The notes beneath the pieces are model-generated. The model was not told the origin of the DNA. It worked only from the letters and a program-made list of their open reading frames with translations, and ran no database searches. This document shows, piece after piece, positions 1-5,340 of a stretch of 6,071 bases of DNA. How positions within the stretch are numbered: the stretch's first letter is position 1; each line of letters begins with the position of its first letter. A program made the position numbers and the translations under genes. The DNA is from JBBRWV01 sp038248985 (lineage in GTDB: Bacteria > Planctomycetota > Phycisphaerae > WQYP01), in contig JBBRWV010000167.1 in the NCBI GenBank assembly GCA_038248985.1, forward strand, positions 1 through 6,071, in the 5' to 3' direction.

Positions 1-136
1 ACCGGTTCAATTTGTGAACTAGCGATTGGAAGTGTCAGACCCGGCAAAAAATTCCGCCTCCCCGCCGGTCCCGCTCACCCATTCACTACTTTACCAAATT
101 AACCACCGCGCTTTCCTCTTCCCACGGAGTCCCCTT
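1..136. other. Leader upstream of the LysM gene; no gene recognised
   Basis: No protein is recognisable here. In two forward frames the window opens inside a few codons that stop at 17 (TGA) and 22 (TAG); the third frame stays open to a TAA at 100-102. Any of these could be the tail of an upstream gene, but too little is left to name it. In a typical dcw cluster that gene would be rsmH, which is an expectation and not something seen. A short dyad GTTCA-N5-TGAAC lies at 5-19. I found no convincing -35/-10 pair. Confidence 0.4.
126..129 (+). promoter_or_regulatory. Ribosome binding site of the LysM gene (decides the start)
   Basis: GGAG sits 7 nt before the ATG at 137, an ideal Shine-Dalgarno spacing. 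It favours that ATG over the in-frame TTG at 26, which has no such site and would add 37 residues of non-membrane, low-complexity sequence in front of the membrane anchor. Confidence 0.75.
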
Positions 137-1135
137 ATGTCACGCGAAGCAAAAATCGGAATGCTTACCGGCATGTTTGTCATCGTCCTCCTCGGCGTAC
201 TGTTGTCGGAGTATCTCGGCAACGGCGGCAAAGCTGCCGAAGGCACCCGCATGTCCGCCCTTCCCCAAGGCGAACAATATCGACGCAGCGCGATGCAGCC
301 TGTGTCCGTCGCTGGCACGCCGCGCACCGCTGAACCCACCCTCGCTCTCCCGCCCGCGTACGCCACGGCTCGCCCCCGCACGGATGTGGCCGTCGCCGAC
401 CTCCCCGCGGGAACGCCTTCCATCCCCTCGCTCACGGTCGATACTTCCACCCCGGTTACGGCCGAACCCGTGATAGCCGTTCCCGCCGGCCCCGTCGTCG
501 ATTCTTTCCGCATGCCCACTCCCACCATCGAATCCATTGAATTCAAGCCCACCGCTGCCGTTCCCGTGACCGCGAAACTCGCCGTCCCCGCCTCGGAATA
601 CACCATCGCCCAGGGCGACACCCTCGACAAGATCTCCAAGAAGTATTACGGCGCAGCCACCAAAACCAACAAATTCATGATCATCTCCGCCAATTCCAAG
701 TTGCTGCACGATGAGTCTTCCGTTCTGGTCGTGGGCAAAAAACTGAGTCTGCCCGGCGCCCTCAAAACCCTCGACGCCCCCAAGGCCGAAGTGGCGAAGG
801 GTGCCACTTCCCCCGTCTCAGACCTCCCCATGCCCGGCCCGCTCACCAAGAAAGATTCCACCATCGTCATCGCTCCCCCCGGCTTGAAAATCGAAAAATC
901 CCCCGCCAAAACGGACATCGCCCTAAAGACCGACGCCAAGACTGACGCCAAAAAAGAAGCTTCCGCCACCCTCTACGTCGTGAAAAAAGGCGACACCCTC
1001 GAAAAGATCGCCAAAACCGTTTCTGCGAAAGACTATCAGGAAACCATCAAACGCATTGTGGCGATCAACAAACTCAAAGACGCCAATGCCATTCGCGAAG
1101 GCATGAAACTCACCCTCCCCGTAATCAAGGCCTGA
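137..1135 (+). CDS. Membrane-anchored protein with two LysM domains
   Basis: A 332-residue protein, probably inserted in the inner membrane with most of its mass in the periplasm, where it would bind glycan strands. Residues 1-7 are short and basic. Residues about 8-24 form one hydrophobic helix, with no lipobox cysteine. Residues about 28-150 are a Pro/Ala/Thr/Val-rich, probably disordered linker. LysM1 spans about 155-206, starting YTIAQGDTLDKISKKYYG and ending at LSLP. A second charged linker with a KTDA-KTDA repeat (264-271) follows. LysM2 spans about 280-328, starting YVVKKGDTLEKIAK and ending LTLP. The YxVxxGDTL signature is diagnostic of LysM, a peptidoglycan/chitin-binding fold. I see no catalytic domain, so a structural or recruiting role is inferred. 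It lies directly upstream of ftsL-ftsI but is separated by 230 bp, so it may be its own transcript. The LysM call is firm; the exact role is unknown. Confidence 0.92.
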   Translation: MSREAKIGMLTGMFVIVLLGVLLSEYLGNGGKAAEGTRMSALPQGEQYRRSAMQPVSVAGTPRTAEPTLALPPAYATARPRTDVAVADLPAGTPSIPSLTVDTSTPVTAEPVIAVPAGPVVDSFRMPTPTIESIEFKPTAAVPVTAKLAVPASEYTIAQGDTLDKISKKYYGAATKTNKFMIISANSKLLHDESSVLVVGKKLSLPGALKTLDAPKAEVAKGATSPVSDLPMPGPLTKKDSTIVIAPPGLKIEKSPAKTDIALKTDAKTDAKKEASATLYVVKKGDTLEKIAKTVSAKDYQETIKRIVAINKLKDANAIREGMKLTLPVIKA

Positions 1136-1142
1136 ATCCCCG

Positions 1143-1171
1143 TTGAATCTCCGTCCGCACGTACTTACGAT
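1143..1171 (+). promoter_or_regulatory. Candidate sigma70-like promoter upstream of ftsL
   Basis: TTGAAT at 1143-1148 and TACGAT at 1166-1171 are separated by exactly 17 nt. Each matches the -35 and -10 consensus at 4 of 6 positions. It lies just after the LysM stop codon and would start a transcript near 1178, giving ftsL a leader of about 190 nt that includes the hairpin at 1227-1246. Matches of this quality occur by chance, and promoter consensus in this organism is unknown. Confidence 0.22.
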
Positions 1172-1226
1172 GGGCGACAATGATTCGTGATTTCAGGCAG
1201 AAATTGCCGATACTCTCCTGACGAAT

Positions 1227-1246
1227 GCCCCGCTTGTCCGCGGGGC
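1227..1246 (+). terminator. GC-rich hairpin, possible terminator or attenuator after the LysM gene
   Basis: GCCCCGC (1227-1233) and GCGGGGC (1240-1246) are perfect reverse complements. They form a 7-bp, all-GC stem with a 6-nt loop (TTGTCC). The downstream stretch is pyrimidine-rich (CTTCGCCTTT, 1247-1256) but lacks a true T tract. An intrinsic terminator for the LysM gene is therefore plausible but not assured. Other readings are a transcript-stabilising hairpin or a dispersed intergenic repeat. Confidence 0.4.
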
Positions 1247-1348
1247 CTTCGCCTTTACAAACGATCTCCTCAGGCGGTTTATCCCACGCCATCCCGCGCA
1301 ACCGAAATCGGAAAATTGCCTGCCTTCATGATTGATCCTTGGTCCGCC

Positions 1349-1352
1349 GGAG
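1349..1352 (+). promoter_or_regulatory. Possible ribosome binding site of ftsL, unusually far from the start
   Basis: GGAG lies 13 nt before the ATG at 1366, longer than the usual 5-9 nt. No other purine-rich site is closer, and no alternative in-frame start lies between. The upstream in-frame TTG at 1339 has no Shine-Dalgarno and would only add nine residues. The ATG is kept because the short cytoplasmic tail before the membrane helix fits FtsL. Confidence 0.35.
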
Positions 1353-1365
1353 CGTCCTCACTCCC

Positions 1366-1692
1366 ATGCTGAAACTACTCTTCATGATCATCGCTCTTCT
1401 CCTTCTGTCGCTGGCCGTCCTGGGCCTGCGACATCACCGTCAGGAGGTCACCAGCCAAACCGCCAAAATCCATGCCCTCATTCTGCAGCGCGAACAATCG
1501 CTCGCTGACCAAAAAGTCCTCATCACCCGGGCCACCAACCCCCTCACCCTGGCTATCAACCTCAAGGCCGCCGGCATGAACGCCGGCGAAGCCATGCAAC
1601 CGCGCGACGTCCGCCGTACCCGCGTCGCCCCCGGCGCGCCGGCCCCCGGCACCGTGGAGACCGACCTCGTCGCCCCGCTCCGCCGTCATTGA
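1366..1692 (+). CDS. ftsL: FtsL-like bitopic cell-division protein
   Basis: A 108-residue protein with the FtsL layout. It has a two- to three-residue cytoplasmic tail, one strongly hydrophobic helix (about residues 3-21), then a polar region (about 24-55) rich in Gln/Lys/Glu with heptad-like spacing, fitting a periplasmic coiled coil. After that comes ITRATNPLTLAINLKAAGM, which has the form of the FtsL/DivIC signature in which a conserved NP begins the last helix and a Gly-Met ends it. In known systems FtsL binds FtsB/DivIC and FtsQ and regulates FtsW-FtsI septal synthesis. It lies immediately upstream of the ftsI-type gene, the classical position. Residues about 75-108 form a Pro/Ala/Arg-rich tail that looks disordered. 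Sequence identity among FtsL proteins is always low, so the name rests on topology, motif and position. Confidence 0.72.
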   Translation: MLKLLFMIIALLLLSLAVLGLRHHRQEVTSQTAKIHALILQREQSLADQKVLITRATNPLTLAINLKAAGMNAGEAMQPRDVRRTRVAPGAPAPGTVETDLVAPLRRH

Positions 1693-1756
1693 TCAACCCG
1701 CTTCATCCCGTGACCCTCGCGAACACCCCTCACAAATATGCACACGGAATTACAGT

Positions 1757-3694
1757 ATGGACGCAACCAAACGTGCTCAATGGCTCGCCACCAGCGTCTT
1801 GATCCTCACCGCGCTGGTGCTCATCGGGCTCCTCGGCCGCGTCGCCTGGATTCAGAAACACGTCGATGCCAAGGAACGAGAACGCCTCGCCAAACAACAC
1901 ACCGCCATCATCCCGCTACCGGCCAATCGCGCCACGATCTTCACCTCCGGCGGCGTCCCCATGGCCCTCAGCGTCCGCATGTACAACCTCTTTGCCGATC
2001 CCTCGCTCATTCTCGATCCTGACGGCAAGCTCAACGCGCTCAAGGACAAAGACCTCGAAAAAGCCCAGAAAATGCTTTATGAAGCCTTGGCCCCGCTCTG
2101 CAACAAACCCAGTGAAGAAATCCGGTTCCTGGTCGAATCCAACGCCCGCTTCGCCAATGGAAGCCCGCGTCGCTTCCTCTGGCTCGCCCGCGAAGTCGAT
2201 GAGGATTTCTACAACCGCTTCATGGCCCTCAAAAAGAAAATGCACGAAGACAGCCGCGATGAATCCCGCGCCGCCTCCAAAAACAAAAACGAAGCCTCCC
2301 GCATCCAGCAAGCCAAAAATGCCAAAATACTCTTCCACACCCTCGATGGCGTAAGCTTCGTCAACTCCGTCAAACGCGTCTATCCCCTCGGCCAACTCGG
2401 CGGCCATATCCTCGGCTTCGCCAATGATTACGGCGGCGTCGATGGCATGGAACACCAGCTCGAAGATCTGCTCAAGGGACACCCCGGCTACATGCGCGTT
2501 ATCAAAGACGCCTCCCGCCACACCGTGCTCATTCAAGATCAAAAATACGTCGAACCCGACAACGGCCGCAACGTCTGGCTCACCGTTGATACGGTCGTTC
2601 AGAGCATCGCCGAAGAGGAACTCGCCAAGGCCGTCAAAACCTATAACGCCGAAGGCGGCACCGCGGTCGTCCTCAATCCGCACACCGGCCACATCGTCGC
2701 CATGGCCAATTTTCCCTCGTTCGACCCCAATAATTATTCCACCGCCGATCAGCGAAATCGCGTCAACAAAGCCGTCGTCTTCCCCTATGAACCCGGCTCC
2801 ATCTTCAAGCCCTTCGTCATGGCCTGGGCCATCGAAAAGAAACTCGTCAAACCCACCGACGTCTTCGATTGCCACGGCGGACGCTGGTATGACCCCGCCG
2901 GCCGCCTCGTCACCGATACCCACGGCTACGGTGCCCTCTCCGCAGAAGACATCCTCGTCAAATCCAGCAACATCGGCATGACCCAGATCGGCTGGCGGCT
3001 CGGCATCCCCGCCCTTCACGAAGGCATCACCACCTTCGGCTTCGGCGCACGCACCGGCGTGGAACTCCCGGGCGATCAAAAAGGCATCGTCACCCCGCTC
3101 GCCCGCTGGAACAAAGGCACCCTCACCAGCGTCAGCTTCGGTTACGAAGTCGCCGCCACCCCCCTGCAACTCGTCCGCGGCTACGCCACCTTCGCCAATG
3201 ACGGCTACCTCATCACCCCGCACGTTATCCAGGCCGTAACCGGTGACGACAGCAAGCCCGCCCCCTGGACCGACTTCTCCCGCGCCGAAAAACCCCAACG
3301 CATCATCTCCGCCGCCACCTGTGAAACCATGCGGAAAATGATGGAAGGCGTCTACATCTGGGGCACCGCCAAAAGCACCCGCAGCAACGTCTACCGCCTC
3401 TTCGGAAAAACCGGCACCGCCCACATCGCCGGCAAAGCCCGCAGCACCGAGGGCCACGGCTACGGCGATACAGACTACAACTCCAGCTTCCTCGCCGGCG
3501 GTCCCATGACCCACCCCGAACTCGTCTGCGTCGTCACCATCCACAAGCCTGATCGCAAACTCGGCCATTTCGGTGGCACCGTCGCCGCGCCCGCCGCCAC
3601 CGCCCTCCTCGAACGCAGCCTCCTCTACATGCAGGTCAAGCCTGACCAGGTCGCCGACCCCGGCCCGCGCAAACCCGCATCCGGCACACATTGA
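1757..3694 (+). CDS. ftsI: Penicillin-binding protein, FtsI/PBP3-type septal transpeptidase
   Basis: A 645-residue class B penicillin-binding protein that would cross-link peptide stems of peptidoglycan during septation. Residues about 10-31 are a membrane anchor. The dimerisation/pedestal region runs from about 55 to 260 and includes the family stretch RVYPLGQLGGHILGF (207-221). The transpeptidase domain starts near 298. All three catalytic motifs are intact: S348-I-F-K351 in EPGSIFKP (nucleophile serine), S403-S-N405, and K551-T-G-T554. The start ATG at 1757 has GGAA 7 nt upstream. It is somewhat longer than E. coli FtsI (588 residues), partly through a Lys/Glu/Arg-rich segment at about 150-190. 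The usual RGxIxDRxGxxLA motif near the anchor is degenerate (RATIFTSGGVPMA, 58-70). Position between ftsL and murE supports FtsI over an elongation PBP2. There is no PASTA domain. Confidence 0.9.
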   Translation: MDATKRAQWLATSVLILTALVLIGLLGRVAWIQKHVDAKERERLAKQHTAIIPLPANRATIFTSGGVPMALSVRMYNLFADPSLILDPDGKLNALKDKDLEKAQKMLYEALAPLCNKPSEEIRFLVESNARFANGSPRRFLWLAREVDEDFYNRFMALKKKMHEDSRDESRAASKNKNEASRIQQAKNAKILFHTLDGVSFVNSVKRVYPLGQLGGHILGFANDYGGVDGMEHQLEDLLKGHPGYMRVIKDASRHTVLIQDQKYVEPDNGRNVWLTVDTVVQSIAEEELAKAVKTYNAEGGTAVVLNPHTGHIVAMANFPSFDPNNYSTADQRNRVNKAVVFPYEPGSIFKPFVMAWAIEKKLVKPTDVFDCHGGRWYDPAGRLVTDTHGYGALSAEDILVKSSNIGMTQIGWRLGIPALHEGITTFGFGARTGVELPGDQKGIVTPLARWNKGTLTSVSFGYEVAATPLQLVRGYATFANDGYLITPHVIQAVTGDDSKPAPWTDFSRAEKPQRIISAATCETMRKMMEGVYIWGTAKSTRSNVYRLFGKTGTAHIAGKARSTEGHGYGDTDYNSSFLAGGPMTHPELVCVVTIHKPDRKLGHFGGTVAAPAATALLERSLLYMQVKPDQVADPGPRKPASGTH

Positions 3695-3702
3695 TTTTGC
3701 TC

Positions 3703-3717
3703 GATCCACTTTGGATC
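3703..3717 (+). promoter_or_regulatory. Small hairpin in the murE leader
   Basis: GATCCA (3703-3708) and TGGATC (3712-3717) form a 6-bp inverted repeat with a 3-nt loop. It lies 5 nt before the probable murE ribosome binding site. It has no T tract, so it is not a terminator. It could modulate murE translation or protect the 5' end of a processed message; a chance dyad is also possible. Confidence 0.3.
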
Positions 3718-3722
3718 CATTC

Positions 3723-3728
3723 GGTGGA
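3723..3728 (+). promoter_or_regulatory. Ribosome binding site of murE, short spacing
   Basis: GGTGGA ends 3 nt before the ATG at 3732, tighter than usual. It supports that ATG, as does the protein: residue 1 then falls where MurE proteins begin (MKFSDLLK). The frame stays open upstream into ftsI but has no supported start there. Confidence 0.5.
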
Positions 3729-3731
3729 ACC

Positions 3732-5276
3732 ATGAAGTTCAGTGATTTGCTCAAAGTGCTCGGGCGTGAGTGGGGGGGCCAAGTCCTCCAACCCACTCTC
3801 GCCTCCGATCCTCTCCTCACCGGCATCTCCGAAGACTCCCGCAAAACTCTACCCGGCCATGTCTTCATCGCCCGCACCGGCACCAAAACCAGCGGCACGC
3901 AATTCATCCCCGACGCCCTCGCTAAAGGCGCCCTGGCCATCGTCACCGATCAGCCCCTCGAAACGCCCCTTCCCGCCCACATTGCCTTCGCCCAAGTCGA
4001 CAACGCCAATCGTGCCACCGCCCTCTTCGCCCACGCCCTCGCCGATTGGCCCGCCCGCAACATCAAGATGCTCGCCGTCACCGGCACCAAAGGCAAAACC
4101 ACCGTCGCCTATCTCCTCCGTTCCGTCCTCAACGCCGCCAGCCAAAAATGCGGTTATAAATGCGGCATGGTCGGCACCGTCGAAATCGACGACGGCTCCA
4201 CCCCAGTCCCCGCCGACATGACCACCCCCAGCAGCATCGACCTCGTCGCCCTCTTCACCCGCATGAAAACCCACCGCGTCACCCACTGCGTCATGGAAGT
4301 CTCCAGCCACGCACTCCACCAGTCCCGCATCGCCGGCCTTGATTTCTCCGTCGCCATCTTCACCAACCTCACCGGCGATCACCTCGACTACCACAAAACC
4401 ATGGACGAATACGCCGCCGCCAAAGCCATCCTCTTTCAGAACCTCTCGCCCCAGGCCGTCGCCGTCATCAACGTCGATGACCCCTACGCCGCTGTCATGA
4501 AAAAAGAGTGCCGCGCGGGCATCGTCACTTACGGCCTGGCCGATTCGTCATCCGCACCGCCGCCCACCTGGTCCGCCGCCATCGAGAACATGACCAGCGA
4601 CTCCATGCGCCTCCGCATCACCGCCCCCGGCGAACTCCTCGGCCCCAACCACACCTACACCCTCAACACTCCCCTCGTCGGCCGCCACAACGCCTACAAC
4701 CTCTTATCCGTACTTGCCTCCACCCGGGCCTGCACTATCCTCGCCCCTCAGGCCATAAAATCCCTCTCCACCGCCATCGGTGCCCCCGGCCGCCTGCAAC
4801 GCGTCGATCTCCATCGCCCGCTCCCCTTCCAAGTCTTCGTCGATTACGCCCACACCCATGACTCCCTGCAAAACGTCCTCACTGCCCTCCGCGCTACCAT
4901 GAACCCAATCGGCAAACTCCTCTGCCTCTTCGGCTGCGGCGGCGATCGCGACCGCACCAAACGCCCCAAAATGGCCCGCGTCGCTCAGTCCCTCGCCGAT
5001 CTCATCATCGTCACCTCCGACAACCCCCGCACCGAAAACCCCACCGACATCATCAATGAAATTCTCCTCGGCTTCGAAGGCAACGTCGCCGCGCAGGTCA
5101 CTGTCGAACCCGACCGCCACCTCGCCATCCTCCACGCCATCCAACAAGCCCAACCCCACGACGTCGTCCTCATCGCCGGCAAAGGCCACGAAAATTACCA
5201 GATCCTCGGCACCACCAAGCACCACTTTGATGACGTCGAAGAAGCCGCCGCTGCCCTCATCGCCCGCGCCCTCTAA
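3732..5276 (+). CDS. murE: UDP-MurNAc-L-Ala-D-Glu:meso-diaminopimelate ligase MurE
   Basis: A 514-residue cytoplasmic ATP-dependent ligase that adds the third amino acid of the peptidoglycan stem peptide. The N-terminal UDP-binding domain covers about 1-105 and includes the SEDSRK stretch. The central ATPase domain follows, with the P-loop TGTKGKTT at 117-124, EVSSHAL starting at E189, TNLTGDHLDYH, and K231 in the AAAKAI segment as the probable carbamylated lysine. The C-terminal domain includes D430-N-P-R433, the meso-diaminopimelate specificity motif (lysine-adding enzymes differ here), and GKGHENYQ. Length matches the family (about 495 in E. coli). One departure is D371-YAHTH-D377, where most Mur ligases have a proline in place of H376. 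The gene begins 37 bp after ftsI and is probably co-transcribed. A run of seven G lies in codons 14-16. Confidence 0.96.
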   Translation: MKFSDLLKVLGREWGGQVLQPTLASDPLLTGISEDSRKTLPGHVFIARTGTKTSGTQFIPDALAKGALAIVTDQPLETPLPAHIAFAQVDNANRATALFAHALADWPARNIKMLAVTGTKGKTTVAYLLRSVLNAASQKCGYKCGMVGTVEIDDGSTPVPADMTTPSSIDLVALFTRMKTHRVTHCVMEVSSHALHQSRIAGLDFSVAIFTNLTGDHLDYHKTMDEYAAAKAILFQNLSPQAVAVINVDDPYAAVMKKECRAGIVTYGLADSSSAPPPTWSAAIENMTSDSMRLRITAPGELLGPNHTYTLNTPLVGRHNAYNLLSVLASTRACTILAPQAIKSLSTAIGAPGRLQRVDLHRPLPFQVFVDYAHTHDSLQNVLTALRATMNPIGKLLCLFGCGGDRDRTKRPKMARVAQSLADLIIVTSDNPRTENPTDIINEILLGFEGNVAAQVTVEPDRHLAILHAIQQAQPHDVVLIAGKGHENYQILGTTKHHFDDVEEAAAALIARAL

Positions 5277-5284
5277 AAAAATAT

Positions 5285-5314
5285 CGGCGTTCACCCGCGT
5301 TCATCGGCGGTTCC
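5285..5314. repeat. Three-unit imperfect 10-bp tandem repeat in the murE-murF gap
   Basis: Three consecutive decamers are visible: CGGCGTTCAC (5285-5294), CCGCGTTCAT (5295-5304) and CGGCGGTTCC (5305-5314). The first two differ at two positions. From memory, similar GCGTTCATC-type strings recur between genes in several environmental bacterial genomes, so this may be one copy of a dispersed intergenic repeat. That cannot be tested from one window. Confidence 0.5.
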
Positions 5315-5322
5315 AACCGTCG
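5305..5322 (+). promoter_or_regulatory. Hairpin in the murF leader
   Basis: CGGCGGT (5305-5311) can pair with ACCGTCG (5316-5322) around a TCCA loop, giving 7 bp including one G-U pair. It overlaps the third unit of the decamer repeat and ends 7 nt before the murF ribosome binding site. No T tract follows, so termination is unlikely. A role in translation or mRNA processing is possible. Confidence 0.35.
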
Positions 5323-5340
5323 CCTAGTCAGGAATAAACC

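Noticed and set aside
5..19. Short dyad GTTCA-N5-TGAAC as an operator
   Set aside because: Only 5 bp per arm, a single copy, no adjacent promoter and at the window edge; expected by chance.
26..136. In-frame TTG at 26 as the LysM gene start
   Set aside because: No Shine-Dalgarno, and the added residues look like translated leader; ATG 137 has GGAG at 7 nt and starts directly before the membrane helix.
1187..1372. Possible 61-codon gene in the LysM-ftsL gap
   Set aside because: No ribosome binding site, no recognisable domain, crosses the GC hairpin and overlaps the ftsL start; composition looks non-coding.
1738..2022. Open frame from ATG 1738 overlapping the start of ftsI
   Set aside because: Arg/His/Pro-rich out-of-frame translation with no motif; the ATG at 1757 has the better ribosome binding site and gives the PBP.
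3573..3731. Extended murE start within ftsI
   Set aside because: The upstream part is a Pro/Ser/Ala-rich shadow of ftsI; the MurE family N-terminus fits the ATG at 3732.
1916..3946. A 676-codon open frame on the reverse strand covering most of ftsI and the start of murE
   Set aside because: Its translation is a monotonous Gly/Ala/Asp/Glu/Val mix with no motif, produced by the C-ending codon bias of the forward genes. The forward frame has intact PBP catalytic motifs.
5275..5281. A7 run right after the murE coding end as a terminator tail
   Set aside because: It is an A run on the coding strand with no preceding hairpin, and murF follows closely in the same direction.
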